DNA of 64,000 bases from an uncultured Acidobacteriia bacterium (GTDB lineage Bacteria > Acidobacteriota > Terriglobia > Bryobacterales > Bryobacteraceae): assembly GCA_903851195.1 (NCBI GenBank), contig CAINNJ010000033.1, positions 186,001 to 250,000 on the forward strand, given 5' to 3'. The position numbers were made by a program, and so were the translations under genes. The notes beneath the pieces are model-generated. The model made no database searches, was not told the origin of the DNA, and was given only the letters and a program-made list of their open reading frames with translations. Of the stretch, positions 1 through 8,247 are shown one piece after another. Numbering within the stretch: position 1 is the stretch's first letter; each line of letters starts with the position of its first letter.

Positions 1-387
1 TGGCTGGTGCGCGAGTGGAAGTACGCGCTGGGGCGGCCAACCATCGAGGTGGTGAGCGGCGGCCTGGAACCTGGTGAAGATCCCGTGGACGGCGCTCGCC
101 GCGAACTGCGCGAAGAGGCCGGCCTGACCGCTGCTGAGATGATCCCCCTGGGTCACGTGGACCCTTTTACGACGATGCTTCGCTGTCCCAACTACCTTTT
201 TCTGGCGCGCGGGCTGACGCCGGTGCCGCACGAACGGGAAGAGGCGGAGATCATGGAACTGCTCCGCGTGCCGCTCGAAACGGCCGTCCGGATGGTGATG
301 GACGGAGAGATCACCCACGGCAGCAGCAGCGTACTCATCCTGAAAGCAGCGGCGCTGGTAAACAAAGAAGCTAAGTTCACCGCGTAA
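1..387 (+). CDS. NUDIX hydrolase, 5' truncated by window edge
   Basis: The reading frame is open from the first base, so the N-terminus lies outside the window; an internal GTG at 7 is only a possible start. The visible 128 codons hold a full Nudix box (GG..PGE...GA.RELREEAGL), which binds the divalent metal and positions the pyrophosphate of a nucleoside-diphosphate-X substrate. A helical C-terminal part follows. The fold and the 'EVVSGGLEPGE' approach to the box resemble ADP-ribose pyrophosphatases (NudF type), but the substrate cannot be set from this fragment. The stop overlaps the end of the convergent small gene downstream by 11 nt. NUDIX identity is firm; substrate assignment is inference. 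Confidence 0.9.
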   Translation, partial: WLVREWKYALGRPTIEVVSGGLEPGEDPVDGARRELREEAGLTAAEMIPLGHVDPFTTMLRCPNYLFLARGLTPVPHEREEAEIMELLRVPLETAVRMVMDGEITHGSSSVLILKAAALVNKEAKFTA

Positions 388-673
388 TCATGTTACTGCC
401 CGACTGGTGCCCCGCGCTAACTTCCGCGTGGGGAAGCACGGAAACAAACCAATACTGAATGTTGCGCAGCACGCGCGGAGTAAGTCCGGCGGAGAGCCGG
501 AAACTTTGCTCCGCATGCGGCAGCGGATCGCGCAGACTAACTTTCATCTCAAACGAGCCAGGCCGGGCGACAGTTACGTCGAACGTCCCCGGATATCCGT
601 GCTGATCTGCGAGAGCCTGAACGACTCTCCGGATTTCCTTTTGATACGACATGGGTAATTCCAGCGTAGCCAT
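377..673 (-). CDS. hypothetical small protein
   Basis: I do not recognise this family. From the ATG at 673 it is 98 residues; a second ATG at 652 (MSYQKEIRR...) gives 91 residues, and a TTG at 706 would add an unconvincing hydrophobic stretch. The protein reads as soluble and mixed alpha/beta, with an N-terminal amphipathic helix (KEIRRVVQALADQHGY) then strand-like segments. It ends inside the NUDIX gene on the other strand, with an 11-nt convergent overlap. A competing plus-strand frame (407-658) looks more basic and less protein-like. There is no clear ribosome site at any start, so gene reality is moderate. Confidence 0.45.
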   Translation of the reverse strand: MATLELPMSYQKEIRRVVQALADQHGYPGTFDVTVARPGSFEMKVSLRDPLPHAEQSFRLSAGLTPRVLRNIQYWFVSVLPHAEVSAGHQSGSNMITR

Positions 674-739
674 AGCTGAAAATAATATCCATATGTAACG
701 TTCCAAACAGGTATTACAACTTACGTAGTGTAAGTAAGT

Positions 740-2728
740 TTACTCCGGAAGCCCAAATGCAAGGATTGTTCCCCCCGCCGCGACCGCGATATATTCCTTT
801 CCATCGAACTGGTAAGCCATCGGAGATGCTTTCCAGGTCTGGCTGGTCTGGAAGGCCCAGAGCAGCTTACCGGTAACGGCGTCGGCCGCGGCGAACGCGC
901 CGCTGTCATCGCCAAAGAAGACAAGACCGGTGGAGGTGGCCAGCGTGCCGCCCCAGGAATCGGCGGTTCCCTGTTGCGGAAGTTCCCATTTCACGGCGCC
1001 GGTCTGCAGGTCGAGAGCGCGCAGGATGCGGCGGGCCTTGAAACCGGGATCGGTCTTCTCGGCGCCGCCGAGGAAGGCCTTACCCGCCTCCCATTCGGCC
1101 GGGCGCAGGGAGTAGATGGAGCACTTCTCGTTCGTCTGCATATAGAAGAGTCCGGTGGCCGGGTTGTAAGAAGGCGAATACCAGTTGGTGGCGCCGTCCT
1201 GGGAGGGGCAGACGCGGGTTCCCTTCTCAGTGGGCGCCTGGCCGGGGATCTTGACCGGTTTGCCGTCCGGGCCGATTCCGCTGGCCCAGGTCAGTTCCTT
1301 AATGAATTGTTTGGCAAGCAGCAGTTTGCCGTTGGTGCGGTCGAAGATATAGAAGAAACCGTTGCGATTGCCCTGGACGAGCAGTTTGCGGGGCTGGCCC
1401 TGCCAGGTGGTGTTAATAACGAGCGGGGTTTCCGTGGTGTCCCAATCCCACTGGTCGTGCGGCGTGGTCTGGTAGAACCACTTCATCTTGCCGGTTTTCG
1501 AATCGAGCGCGAGAATGCTGTCGGAATAAAGGTTATCGCCGCCGCGTTCGTCGCCGTTGTAATCGGGGCCGGGATTGCCGGTCTGCCAGAAGATGGTGTC
1601 GGTTTCGGCATCGTACACGCCGGTGAACCAGGTGGTGGAGCCGCCGTGGGCGATGTCGCGCCCTTTCCAGGTGTCGGCGTTCGGTTCGCCCGGAGCGGGG
1701 ACGGTCCAAGTCTGCCAGAGACGCTTGCCTGTGGTCTGATCGTAGGCGGAAAGAAAGCCGCGGACGCCTTCTTCGCCGCCGGCCGTTCCGCTGACCACCA
1801 TGTCGCCGACGATGATGGGCGCGGAGGTGGCGTTGTAGTTCTGGTGCCAGTCGGCCATCTCGGTTTCCCAGACCAGGGCGCCATCGGTGCGGTTGAGCGC
1901 GATCAGATGGGCATTGTCCGTGACCATGAAAATCTTCTCGCCCGCAATGGCGACGCCGCGGTTGTTACCGCCGGCCGCGTTGCCGACCAGCGAACGGGTG
2001 CGGGGGCGCTTGTAGTGCCAGACGGTGCGGCCGCTGCCGGCATCGAGCGCGAAACACTCGTTGGCGTTGGTCACGTACATCAGTCCATCGACGACGACGG
2101 GAGTTCCCTGCAGGGCGGAGGCGCCGGGGAGGGTGAAGGTCCAGCGCGGGGAGACACGTTTCACGTTCGCCTTCGTGATCTGGCTGAGCGTGATATAGCG
2201 ATTCCCGCCGATGTTGCCGTTGTAAGACGGCCAGTTCACTTCGGAGGTCACTTCACGGAACTTGCCGCCCTCGGCTTTGCGCAGCAGGTGGATCTTCTTG
2301 TCGGCGGAACGCACCTGGAGATCGTCCAGACTCTCATTAACCACGCTGCCTTCGAGCGTCTTTCCGCTCGTGAGGCGCGCTTTGATGGCGTAGGGCTGGA
2401 AGCCGACCACGCCCGGTTCCAGAGACTTCAGGAAGGCGATGAGCTTCGGCATGTCGGCGTCATTCACGTTGTTGCCCGGCATGCCGCGGGTAGGCAGACC
2501 TTCGCGAACGGTAGTGGCGATCTGGGCGGAGGAAAGAGAGCGCACGCGTTCACCGGCGATGGGCGGGCCGAGTTCACCGCCGTTGCCATCGGAACCGTGG
2601 CATCCGGAACAGCGGTTCTCAAAGATCTTGCGGCCGTCCGCGAGAGAATCCTGCGCCAGCACAGCCGACGCGGCGACGATCATCAAAATGCCGGAAAACG
2701 CGGTAGTTCGCTTCAAATCTTCCCTCAT
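740..2728 (-). CDS. secreted quinoprotein (PQQ-type) dehydrogenase with N-terminal cytochrome c domain
   Basis: The 662-residue protein starts with a Sec signal peptide (hydrophobic core about residues 10-25, ending AVLAQ). A class I cytochrome c domain follows, with haem site CSGCH at 40-44 and a likely axial Met83 (TRGMPG). A long eight-bladed PQQ-type propeller fills about residues 165-660, with repeated W-containing blades such as AGSGRTVWHY, KTGKMKWFYQ and TGKLLWAFQ. Family members oxidise alcohols or sugars in the periplasm and pass electrons to the attached haem. Unlike classical methanol or ethanol dehydrogenases, the cytochrome is at the N-terminus, as is common in Acidobacteria. It is divergent from the TPR/ASPIC gene at 2835, with about 106 bp between them. 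The substrate is unknown. Confidence 0.88.
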   Translation of the reverse strand: MREDLKRTTAFSGILMIVAASAVLAQDSLADGRKIFENRCSGCHGSDGNGGELGPPIAGERVRSLSSAQIATTVREGLPTRGMPGNNVNDADMPKLIAFLKSLEPGVVGFQPYAIKARLTSGKTLEGSVVNESLDDLQVRSADKKIHLLRKAEGGKFREVTSEVNWPSYNGNIGGNRYITLSQITKANVKRVSPRWTFTLPGASALQGTPVVVDGLMYVTNANECFALDAGSGRTVWHYKRPRTRSLVGNAAGGNNRGVAIAGEKIFMVTDNAHLIALNRTDGALVWETEMADWHQNYNATSAPIIVGDMVVSGTAGGEEGVRGFLSAYDQTTGKRLWQTWTVPAPGEPNADTWKGRDIAHGGSTTWFTGVYDAETDTIFWQTGNPGPDYNGDERGGDNLYSDSILALDSKTGKMKWFYQTTPHDQWDWDTTETPLVINTTWQGQPRKLLVQGNRNGFFYIFDRTNGKLLLAKQFIKELTWASGIGPDGKPVKIPGQAPTEKGTRVCPSQDGATNWYSPSYNPATGLFYMQTNEKCSIYSLRPAEWEAGKAFLGGAEKTDPGFKARRILRALDLQTGAVKWELPQQGTADSWGGTLATSTGLVFFGDDSGAFAAADAVTGKLLWAFQTSQTWKASPMAYQFDGKEYIAVAAGGTILAFGLPE

Positions 2729-2834
2729 GTTCAGGTCTACTTTAGCGTAGGCGGGAACGGCGGCGGGAAATCGCGCTAAATTGGTCCTTGCGCCGGTTGG
2801 CGGGCATCAGACAAGTGGAAAAAGGTGGATTTGC

Positions 2835-5795
2835 GTGAAGAGAAAGCGCTTTTGGCGAGACAGCGCGCTGGCCTGCGCCGGCCTGGGACTGGCGGGATTG
2901 ATGCTGACTGGATTGATGCTGATGGGTGCGGCGCCTTCCGCCAACGATCGGCTGGAGCAGAACCGTAACCTGGGGAAGGCGTTTTACGAGAATCCCACGA
3001 CGGCGACCGAGGCGGTGGGCGAGTTTAAGAAAGCGCTGGATCTGGCGCCCGATTCCACGCGCGAAAAGCTCAATTATGCCCTGGCGCTGCTGCACGCGGG
3101 CAAGGCGGAGCAGGGTGTGGCGCTGCTGAAAGAGGTGCAGAAGCGCGATCCGAAGCTGCCGCACACGTGGTTCAATCTGGGGATTTACTACCGCAAAAAC
3201 GGCGACGCGGAGACGGCGATTCCGCAATTCGAAGGCATGCTGAAGCTGACGCCGGAAGAGCCGGTGGCGCATTACCAGCTGGGCGCGCTTTACAAACAGC
3301 TGGGGAAGAACGCCGAAGCCGCGGCGCAGTTCGAAGAGGCCGCGAAGCTGAATCCGCTGCTGGCGGGGGCGCATTTCCAGCTCTATAACCTCTACCGGCA
3401 ACTGGGCCGCACGGCGGACGCGGCGCAGCAACTGCAGACCTTTCAGGCGCTGAAGAAGCAGCAGGAAGGCGCGGCGGTGGCCGAGGATGTGGACTGGTGC
3501 AATTACGCGGAAATCTACGATCCGCCGCGGATGCCGACGGCGGTCGGCGCGGAACCCGCGCCTTCGTTCGATGACAAGACGCTGGCGGACAAGGTGGATG
3601 CGAAGTCGGCCGGGATGCTGGCGATCGATTTGAACGGTAAAGGGCAGACGGATCTGCTGGTCTGGTCGTCACTCGGCGTTTCCGTTTATCGGCAGGGCAA
3701 TGCCTTGGTTTCCGATACCGGGCTGGGCGAACTGAAGGGTGTGGTTCATGTGGCCGCCGGGGATTTCGATAACGACGGGCTGATGGATTTGTGCATCCTG
3801 ACCGGGCAGGGTCCGGCGCTTTACCGGAATACGGGCGGGAAGTTTGCGAAGTTCGCGGCGGAACTTCCGCAGCGGCGTTTCGAGCGGGCGGTGTGGGTGG
3901 ATTACGACCACGATTACGATCTGGATCTGGTGTTGCTGGGCGAGAAATCCACGGCGGTGCGCAATCAGGGCGCGGCGGGTTTCGCGGAACGCGCGACCGA
4001 TCTGCCGTTCGTGAACGGGCAGGTGACCGATGCGTACAAACTGCGGGCCGTGCCGGATACGAAGGCGTTCGACATCGCGGTGTTCTTCACGGGACACGCG
4101 CCGGTGATCTATCGCGATCAGCTGGGTGGTCATTACGAAGCCGCGGCTTACGACGGAAAGCCAGTTGATGCGGCGCAGTTGGAGGCCGATTTCGATGGCG
4201 ACGGGAAGGCGGACCGCGTCCGGATCGCGGAAGACGGCGCGGTGCACTTCCTGCATAACCAGACGAAGACCACGCACCACTGGATCCGCGTGCAGCTGGC
4301 CGGTGTGAAGAGTCTGAAGCTCGGCCAGGACGCGGAGATCGAGATTAAGGCCGGGACACTGTATCGCAAGCAGATGTATACCGGCGTGCCGTTGACGTTC
4401 GACGTGGGCGACTATGCGCAGGTGGACGTGGTGCGCATCACGTGGATGAACGGGCTGATCCAGAACGAGACGAAGCAGGCAGCCAACAAGGCGTACCGGT
4501 ATGAAGAGGCGCAGCGTTTGTCCGGTTCCTGCCCGATGGTGTGGACCTGGAATGGTCATGAGTTCGAGTTCATTACCGACGTTTTAGGGGTGGCTCCTCT
4601 GGGCGCGAGCGACGGGGACGGCTCGTATTTTCCGGTGGATCACGACGAGTATGTGTCGATTCCGGGAAAGTCGCTGGTGGCGGTGGACGGGCGTTATCAG
4701 GTGCGGATTACCGAGGAGCTGAGCGAAGTTTCGTATCTCGATCAGGTGCAGTTGTTCGCGGTGGATCATCCGGCCGATACGGAGATTTTTACGAACGAGA
4801 AGTTCAAGAGTCCGCCGTATCCGGAAGATCGTTTGTTCGGCGTGAAGCGGCGGGTGTATCCGCGGGCGGCGCGCGACGGGCAGGGCAGGGATGTGCTGGA
4901 GCGGATTTTGAAGACCGACCAGCGGTATCCGGATCAGTTCGCGCGGAAGGAGTCCGGGGCGGCGGAGACACATACGCTGGAGCTCGATTTCGGTAAAGCG
5001 GCGCCTTCCGGAGAGGCGGTTTTGTTACTGCGGGGCTGGGTGGACTGGCCGGACGGCAGTACGTTCCGCGCGGTGTCGCAGGAGAAGAAGGACGGGTTCG
5101 TGATGCCGCAGTTGCAGATGCAGGATGCGGCGGGGCAATGGCAGACGGTGAATCCGGATATGGGGATGCCGGCGGGCAAGCCGAAGACAATTGCGGTGCC
5201 GGTGAAGTTTATCTCGGCGAGCCGGAAGCTTCGGATCGTGACGAACCTTTGTGTTTACTGGGATGAGATTTTCCTGAGTGAAGACGCGGGAGCGCCGGTG
5301 GTGAGTCAGTTGCGGGCGCCGCTTGAGAGCGCGGATCTGCATTTCCGGGGGTTTTCGGAAGCGGTGATCGATCGGGACCGGAAGCAGCCGGATACGTATC
5401 GGTACGGGAGCGTGACGGCGAATTCGTTCTGGAATCCGACGCCGGGGATGTATACGCGGTTCGGCGATGTGCGGGAACTGATGACGGATGCGGACGACCG
5501 GCTGACGATTATGGGCTCCGGGGATGAGTTGACGCTGCGGTTCGGGGCGGCGGGATTGCCGGCGGTGAAGCCAGGCTGGAAGCGGGATTATCTGTTGAAG
5601 GTGGACGGGTGGGCGAAGGACCGGGATCCGAATACGGCGTTTTCGGGGTCGGTGGAGCCGCTGCCGTTTCATGGGATGAGTGTTTATCCGTATCCGGCGG
5701 GGGAGCATTTCCCGAACGATGCGGGGCATGAGAAGTGGCGGAAGGAGTACAACACGCGGCCGGCGCTGCGGTTGGTCCGGCCGTTGAGCGATTGA
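2835..5795 (+). CDS. large secreted TPR / FG-GAP / ASPIC-UnbV protein
   Basis: A GTG start at 2835 is chosen because AAGGTGG sits about 6 nt upstream; the open frame extends back to a TTG at 2781. The 986-residue product has an N-terminal membrane or signal segment (ALACAGLGLAGLML...), then TPR repeats over about residues 30-210. FG-GAP/VCBS-like calcium-loop repeats follow (D.DNDG.MDL, DYDHDYDLDL, DFDGDGKADR), and an ASPIC/UnbV module around 475-545 (HHWIRVQLAGV...). The last ~430 residues are a separate region rich in Trp and Tyr that I do not recognise. Such proteins are abundant in Acidobacteria and are thought to be extracytoplasmic binding or assembly factors. No enzyme active site is evident. 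Confidence 0.85.
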   Translation: MKRKRFWRDSALACAGLGLAGLMLTGLMLMGAAPSANDRLEQNRNLGKAFYENPTTATEAVGEFKKALDLAPDSTREKLNYALALLHAGKAEQGVALLKEVQKRDPKLPHTWFNLGIYYRKNGDAETAIPQFEGMLKLTPEEPVAHYQLGALYKQLGKNAEAAAQFEEAAKLNPLLAGAHFQLYNLYRQLGRTADAAQQLQTFQALKKQQEGAAVAEDVDWCNYAEIYDPPRMPTAVGAEPAPSFDDKTLADKVDAKSAGMLAIDLNGKGQTDLLVWSSLGVSVYRQGNALVSDTGLGELKGVVHVAAGDFDNDGLMDLCILTGQGPALYRNTGGKFAKFAAELPQRRFERAVWVDYDHDYDLDLVLLGEKSTAVRNQGAAGFAERATDLPFVNGQVTDAYKLRAVPDTKAFDIAVFFTGHAPVIYRDQLGGHYEAAAYDGKPVDAAQLEADFDGDGKADRVRIAEDGAVHFLHNQTKTTHHWIRVQLAGVKSLKLGQDAEIEIKAGTLYRKQMYTGVPLTFDVGDYAQVDVVRITWMNGLIQNETKQAANKAYRYEEAQRLSGSCPMVWTWNGHEFEFITDVLGVAPLGASDGDGSYFPVDHDEYVSIPGKSLVAVDGRYQVRITEELSEVSYLDQVQLFAVDHPADTEIFTNEKFKSPPYPEDRLFGVKRRVYPRAARDGQGRDVLERILKTDQRYPDQFARKESGAAETHTLELDFGKAAPSGEAVLLLRGWVDWPDGSTFRAVSQEKKDGFVMPQLQMQDAAGQWQTVNPDMGMPAGKPKTIAVPVKFISASRKLRIVTNLCVYWDEIFLSEDAGAPVVSQLRAPLESADLHFRGFSEAVIDRDRKQPDTYRYGSVTANSFWNPTPGMYTRFGDVRELMTDADDRLTIMGSGDELTLRFGAAGLPAVKPGWKRDYLLKVDGWAKDRDPNTAFSGSVEPLPFHGMSVYPYPAGEHFPNDAGHEKWRKEYNTRPALRLVRPLSD

Positions 5796-5852
5796 TAAGG
5801 TTCTGAGACGTTGCCATGCAAATCGGATATCGGGCAGAATGTTCATCTGTGA

Positions 5853-5911
5853 GCCGGTTGGTTACCGGCGCTAAGGGCGGGTTTCCAACCCGCCGCAGGA
5901 TGTCATCCTGC
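5853..5911. repeat. cluster of three adjacent palindromes (REP-like element)
   Basis: Three hairpins lie within 59 nt between two converging genes: GCCGGT-N5-ACCGGC (5853-5869), GGCGGGTT-N3-AACCCGCC (5876-5894) and GCAGGAT-N3-ATCCTGC (5895-5911). There is no T-run after them, so a simple intrinsic terminator is not supported. Their compact, back-to-back layout in an intergenic gap is typical of REP/MITE-like interspersed elements. I saw no second copy in this window. The rest of the gap (5796-5974) holds nothing else recognisable. Confidence 0.6.
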
Positions 5912-5974
5912 CCCACATTGAGAGAACACCTTCCTGCGGTCAAATTCGAGCTCACGAAGAACTGAGTCGCCCTC

Positions 5975-7621
5975 TTACGTTGAAGGTTTTTTCCCTTCGA
6001 TGCAGGTCCATCTTCCCGCACTCAAACCATTGAAATCCTGAGTCTGGCCGCTCGGCCATTCAATGACGACGCGGTCGGCTTTGTCGCGCCTACCCAGGCC
6101 GAAGGTCAGAGCCGTTTCGGATTGCGAGAGATAGCTGGAACCGGTCTTCACCATGCGTGTCTGCGTGCCGTCCGGCGTGGTGAGGCGAACCACCGCGCCG
6201 ATCGCGTCGCGATTCGATTTTGTCCCCTGCAGACGGAGGCGGAGCGACTTGTTGCCCGAGGTCACATCGTTGCGATACAGGTATGCCGGGCCCTGATTGG
6301 TTGTCATCAGGATATCGACGTCGCCATCGTTGTCGAAGTCTCCAAACGCCAAACCGCGGGCCACTTTCGGCGACGCGAAGCCGCCGCCGACCTGCGCCGC
6401 GATGTCACGGAACGCGCCTTTGCCGTCGTTCAGAAACAGATGCGGGGGCTGGGCGTAGCCGTGGTTGCCCGAGATGTTGCGCACGGTTTCGTCGATGTGA
6501 CCGTTGACGGCGAGCAGATCGAGATGACCGTCGAGATCGGCATCCATAAACGAACACCCGAAACCGAGGCGCAGGCGGGAGGCCTGGCCGATCCCGCTGC
6601 GCAGCGCGGCATCGGAATAGGCGCCGTTGCGACCCTGGCGATAAAGCGCGATCATCTCATCGTCGAAGTTGGTGATGGCCAGACCGGCGATGCCGCTGTT
6701 ATCGAAATCGGCCGCATCCACGCCCATGCCGGCGCGGGCTTTGCCGTCTTCGCTGAAAGCTACGCCGGCGCGCACGGCAACGTCCTCGAAGGTCCCGTTG
6801 CGCAGGTTGCGATAGAGCTTGTTGGGCTGCGTGTCGTTGGCGACGAAGAGGTCGGGCCAGCCGTCGCGATCGTAGTCGAGCAGCGCGACGCCGAGCGATT
6901 TCGAGGTGGTATCGAAGATCCCGCACTTCGCGGTCACGTCTTCGAAACTGCCGTCGCCGCGATTGCGGAAGAGCCAGCAGGTGGAGCCGTGAAACGCTTC
7001 CGGCGTGCAGTAGGACTTGTTCTTGCCATCCACGCTGCAGAACACGTCATGCTCCGGCGACCACTGCACGTAGTTGCAGACGAAGAGGTCGAGCAGGCCG
7101 TCGCGGTCGTAATCGAACCAGAGCGCGGAGGTGCTGAAGGCGCTTCGACCGCCGAGCCCGGACTTCTGCGTGACGTCGACGAACGTGCCTTTGCCGGTAT
7201 TGCGGAAGAGGCGGTTCTGGCCGACGGCGGTGATCAGAAGATCGGGGAACCCGTCGTTGTTGTAGTCCGCGACGGCGACGCCCATGCCGTACATTTCGAG
7301 ATCGAGGCCCGCGCGTTTCGTAACGTCCGTGAATGTGCCGTTGCGATTGTTGCGATAGAGGCTCAGGGTGGAACGGCGGCGCTTGTGGCCGGGCCAGTCG
7401 GCGCCGTTGACCAGCAGGATGTCGAGCCAGCCATCGCCATCGTAGTCGAGAAAGGCGCAGCCGGGGCCGAGTGTTTCGGGCAGGTATTTGGCGCCGAAAG
7501 CCCCGCTGTTGTGTTGAAAGGAAAGGCCGGCCTGCGCGGTGATGTCGGCGAGGCGGAAACCGGGGTCGCGCGTGGCGGCCGCGAGGGGCAAAGCGCCCGC
7601 TAGAAACGTCCGGCGCGTCAC
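5975..7621 (-). CDS. CRTAC1-like FG-GAP / ASPIC-UnbV protein
   Basis: The 548-residue protein begins with a short twin-arginine-like signal (TRRTFLAGALPLAAA). Successive FG-GAP blades with Ca-binding loops follow (DYDGDGWLD, DYNNDGFPD, DYDRDGLLD, DYDRDGWPD, DFDNDGDVD), then a C-terminal ASPIC/UnbV domain from about residue 450 (NKSLRLRLQGTKSNRDAIGA...). It is expected in the periplasm or at the surface; its biochemical role is not established. The GTG start at 7621 overlaps the response-regulator stop (GTGA), so it is the last gene of a kinase - regulator - ASPIC operon. It is a clear paralogue of the protein at 12248-13909; both contain VANDTQPNKLYRNL. Confidence 0.88.
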   Translation of the reverse strand: MTRRTFLAGALPLAAATRDPGFRLADITAQAGLSFQHNSGAFGAKYLPETLGPGCAFLDYDGDGWLDILLVNGADWPGHKRRRSTLSLYRNNRNGTFTDVTKRAGLDLEMYGMGVAVADYNNDGFPDLLITAVGQNRLFRNTGKGTFVDVTQKSGLGGRSAFSTSALWFDYDRDGLLDLFVCNYVQWSPEHDVFCSVDGKNKSYCTPEAFHGSTCWLFRNRGDGSFEDVTAKCGIFDTTSKSLGVALLDYDRDGWPDLFVANDTQPNKLYRNLRNGTFEDVAVRAGVAFSEDGKARAGMGVDAADFDNSGIAGLAITNFDDEMIALYRQGRNGAYSDAALRSGIGQASRLRLGFGCSFMDADLDGHLDLLAVNGHIDETVRNISGNHGYAQPPHLFLNDGKGAFRDIAAQVGGGFASPKVARGLAFGDFDNDGDVDILMTTNQGPAYLYRNDVTSGNKSLRLRLQGTKSNRDAIGAVVRLTTPDGTQTRMVKTGSSYLSQSETALTFGLGRRDKADRVVIEWPSGQTQDFNGLSAGRWTCIEGKKPST

Positions 7622-8247
7622 GCGATACTCACCAGGCCGGTGCGGATCGCGTAAACGACAAGCTCGGCCGTGTTGTGGATTTCGAGCGCCTGCATGATGT
7701 TCGAACGATGCACCGCGATGGTGTTGACGCTCAGGCCGAGGAGCACGGCGATGTCCTTATTCGACTTGCCATGCACAATCAACTGGAGCACTTCGAGTTC
7801 GCGCGTGGAAAGCGAGGGCGCGGCCGGGGCGTTGGCGACCAGACGGCCGAGGCGCGGATCGAGGACCTGCTCGCCCGCGGCCACGCGGCGGACGGCCGAG
7901 ACCAGTTCGAGGTCCATCGCGTTCTTCAACAGGTAACCCCGCGCGCCGGCTTCGAGACACGTGCGCACGTAACTGGCTTCGGCGTGCATGCTCAGCATGA
8001 GCACGGCGATGTGCGGCGCGGCTTCCAGAATGCGCCGCGTGGCGACGGCGCCGTTCATGCTGGGCAGCGCGAAATCCATCACGACGACGCGGGGTTGCAG
8101 GGCGATGGCGGTCTGCACGGCTTCGTGGCCGTCGCTCGCCTCCCCTACGATGTCAATGCCCGGCTCGTCCTCCAGCATGCGCCGGAAGCCGCGCCGGACC
8201 AGCGCGTGATCATCCACCAGCAAGACGGAAAGGGGCGCTTCAGGCAT
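7618..8247 (-). CDS. NarL/LuxR-type response regulator
   Basis: From the ATG at 8247 (MPEAPLSVLLVDDH) the protein is 209 residues. The frame opens further upstream, but only this start gives the receiver fold its usual N-terminus. The receiver domain has acidic pocket D12/D13, phospho-acceptor D58 (VVVMDFALP) and the Lys of YLLKNA. A LuxR-type helix-turn-helix occupies about 144-205 (LSTRELEVLQLI..GKSNKDIA..L..SVNTIAVH). The start overlaps the kinase stop by 8 nt, so the two form one two-component system. Target genes are unknown. The co-transcribed ASPIC/UnbV gene and the divergent cytochrome operon at 9673 are the obvious candidates by position. Confidence 0.95.
   Translation of the reverse strand: MPEAPLSVLLVDDHALVRRGFRRMLEDEPGIDIVGEASDGHEAVQTAIALQPRVVVMDFALPSMNGAVATRRILEAAPHIAVLMLSMHAEASYVRTCLEAGARGYLLKNAMDLELVSAVRRVAAGEQVLDPRLGRLVANAPAAPSLSTRELEVLQLIVHGKSNKDIAVLLGLSVNTIAVHRSNIMQALEIHNTAELVVYAIRTGLVSIA

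Noticed and set aside
407-658. 83-codon plus-strand frame opposite the small unknown gene
   Set aside because: Strongly basic and lacking a hydrophobic core; the minus-strand alternative reads as a better folded protein, though neither is certain.
974-2779. Long plus-strand open frame (601 codons) opposite the quinoprotein gene
   Set aside because: It is a high-GC antisense shadow: composition is Gly/Ala/Val-rich without domains, and the minus-strand product has a complete signal, haem site and propeller.
5853-5911. Intrinsic terminator for the gene ending at 5795
   Set aside because: Hairpins are present, but no T-run follows any of them on either strand.
6122-7603. 493-codon plus-strand frame opposite the first ASPIC/UnbV gene
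   Set aside because: Mirror frame of Ca-loop repeats; low-complexity Val/Ala/Glu translation with no start signal.
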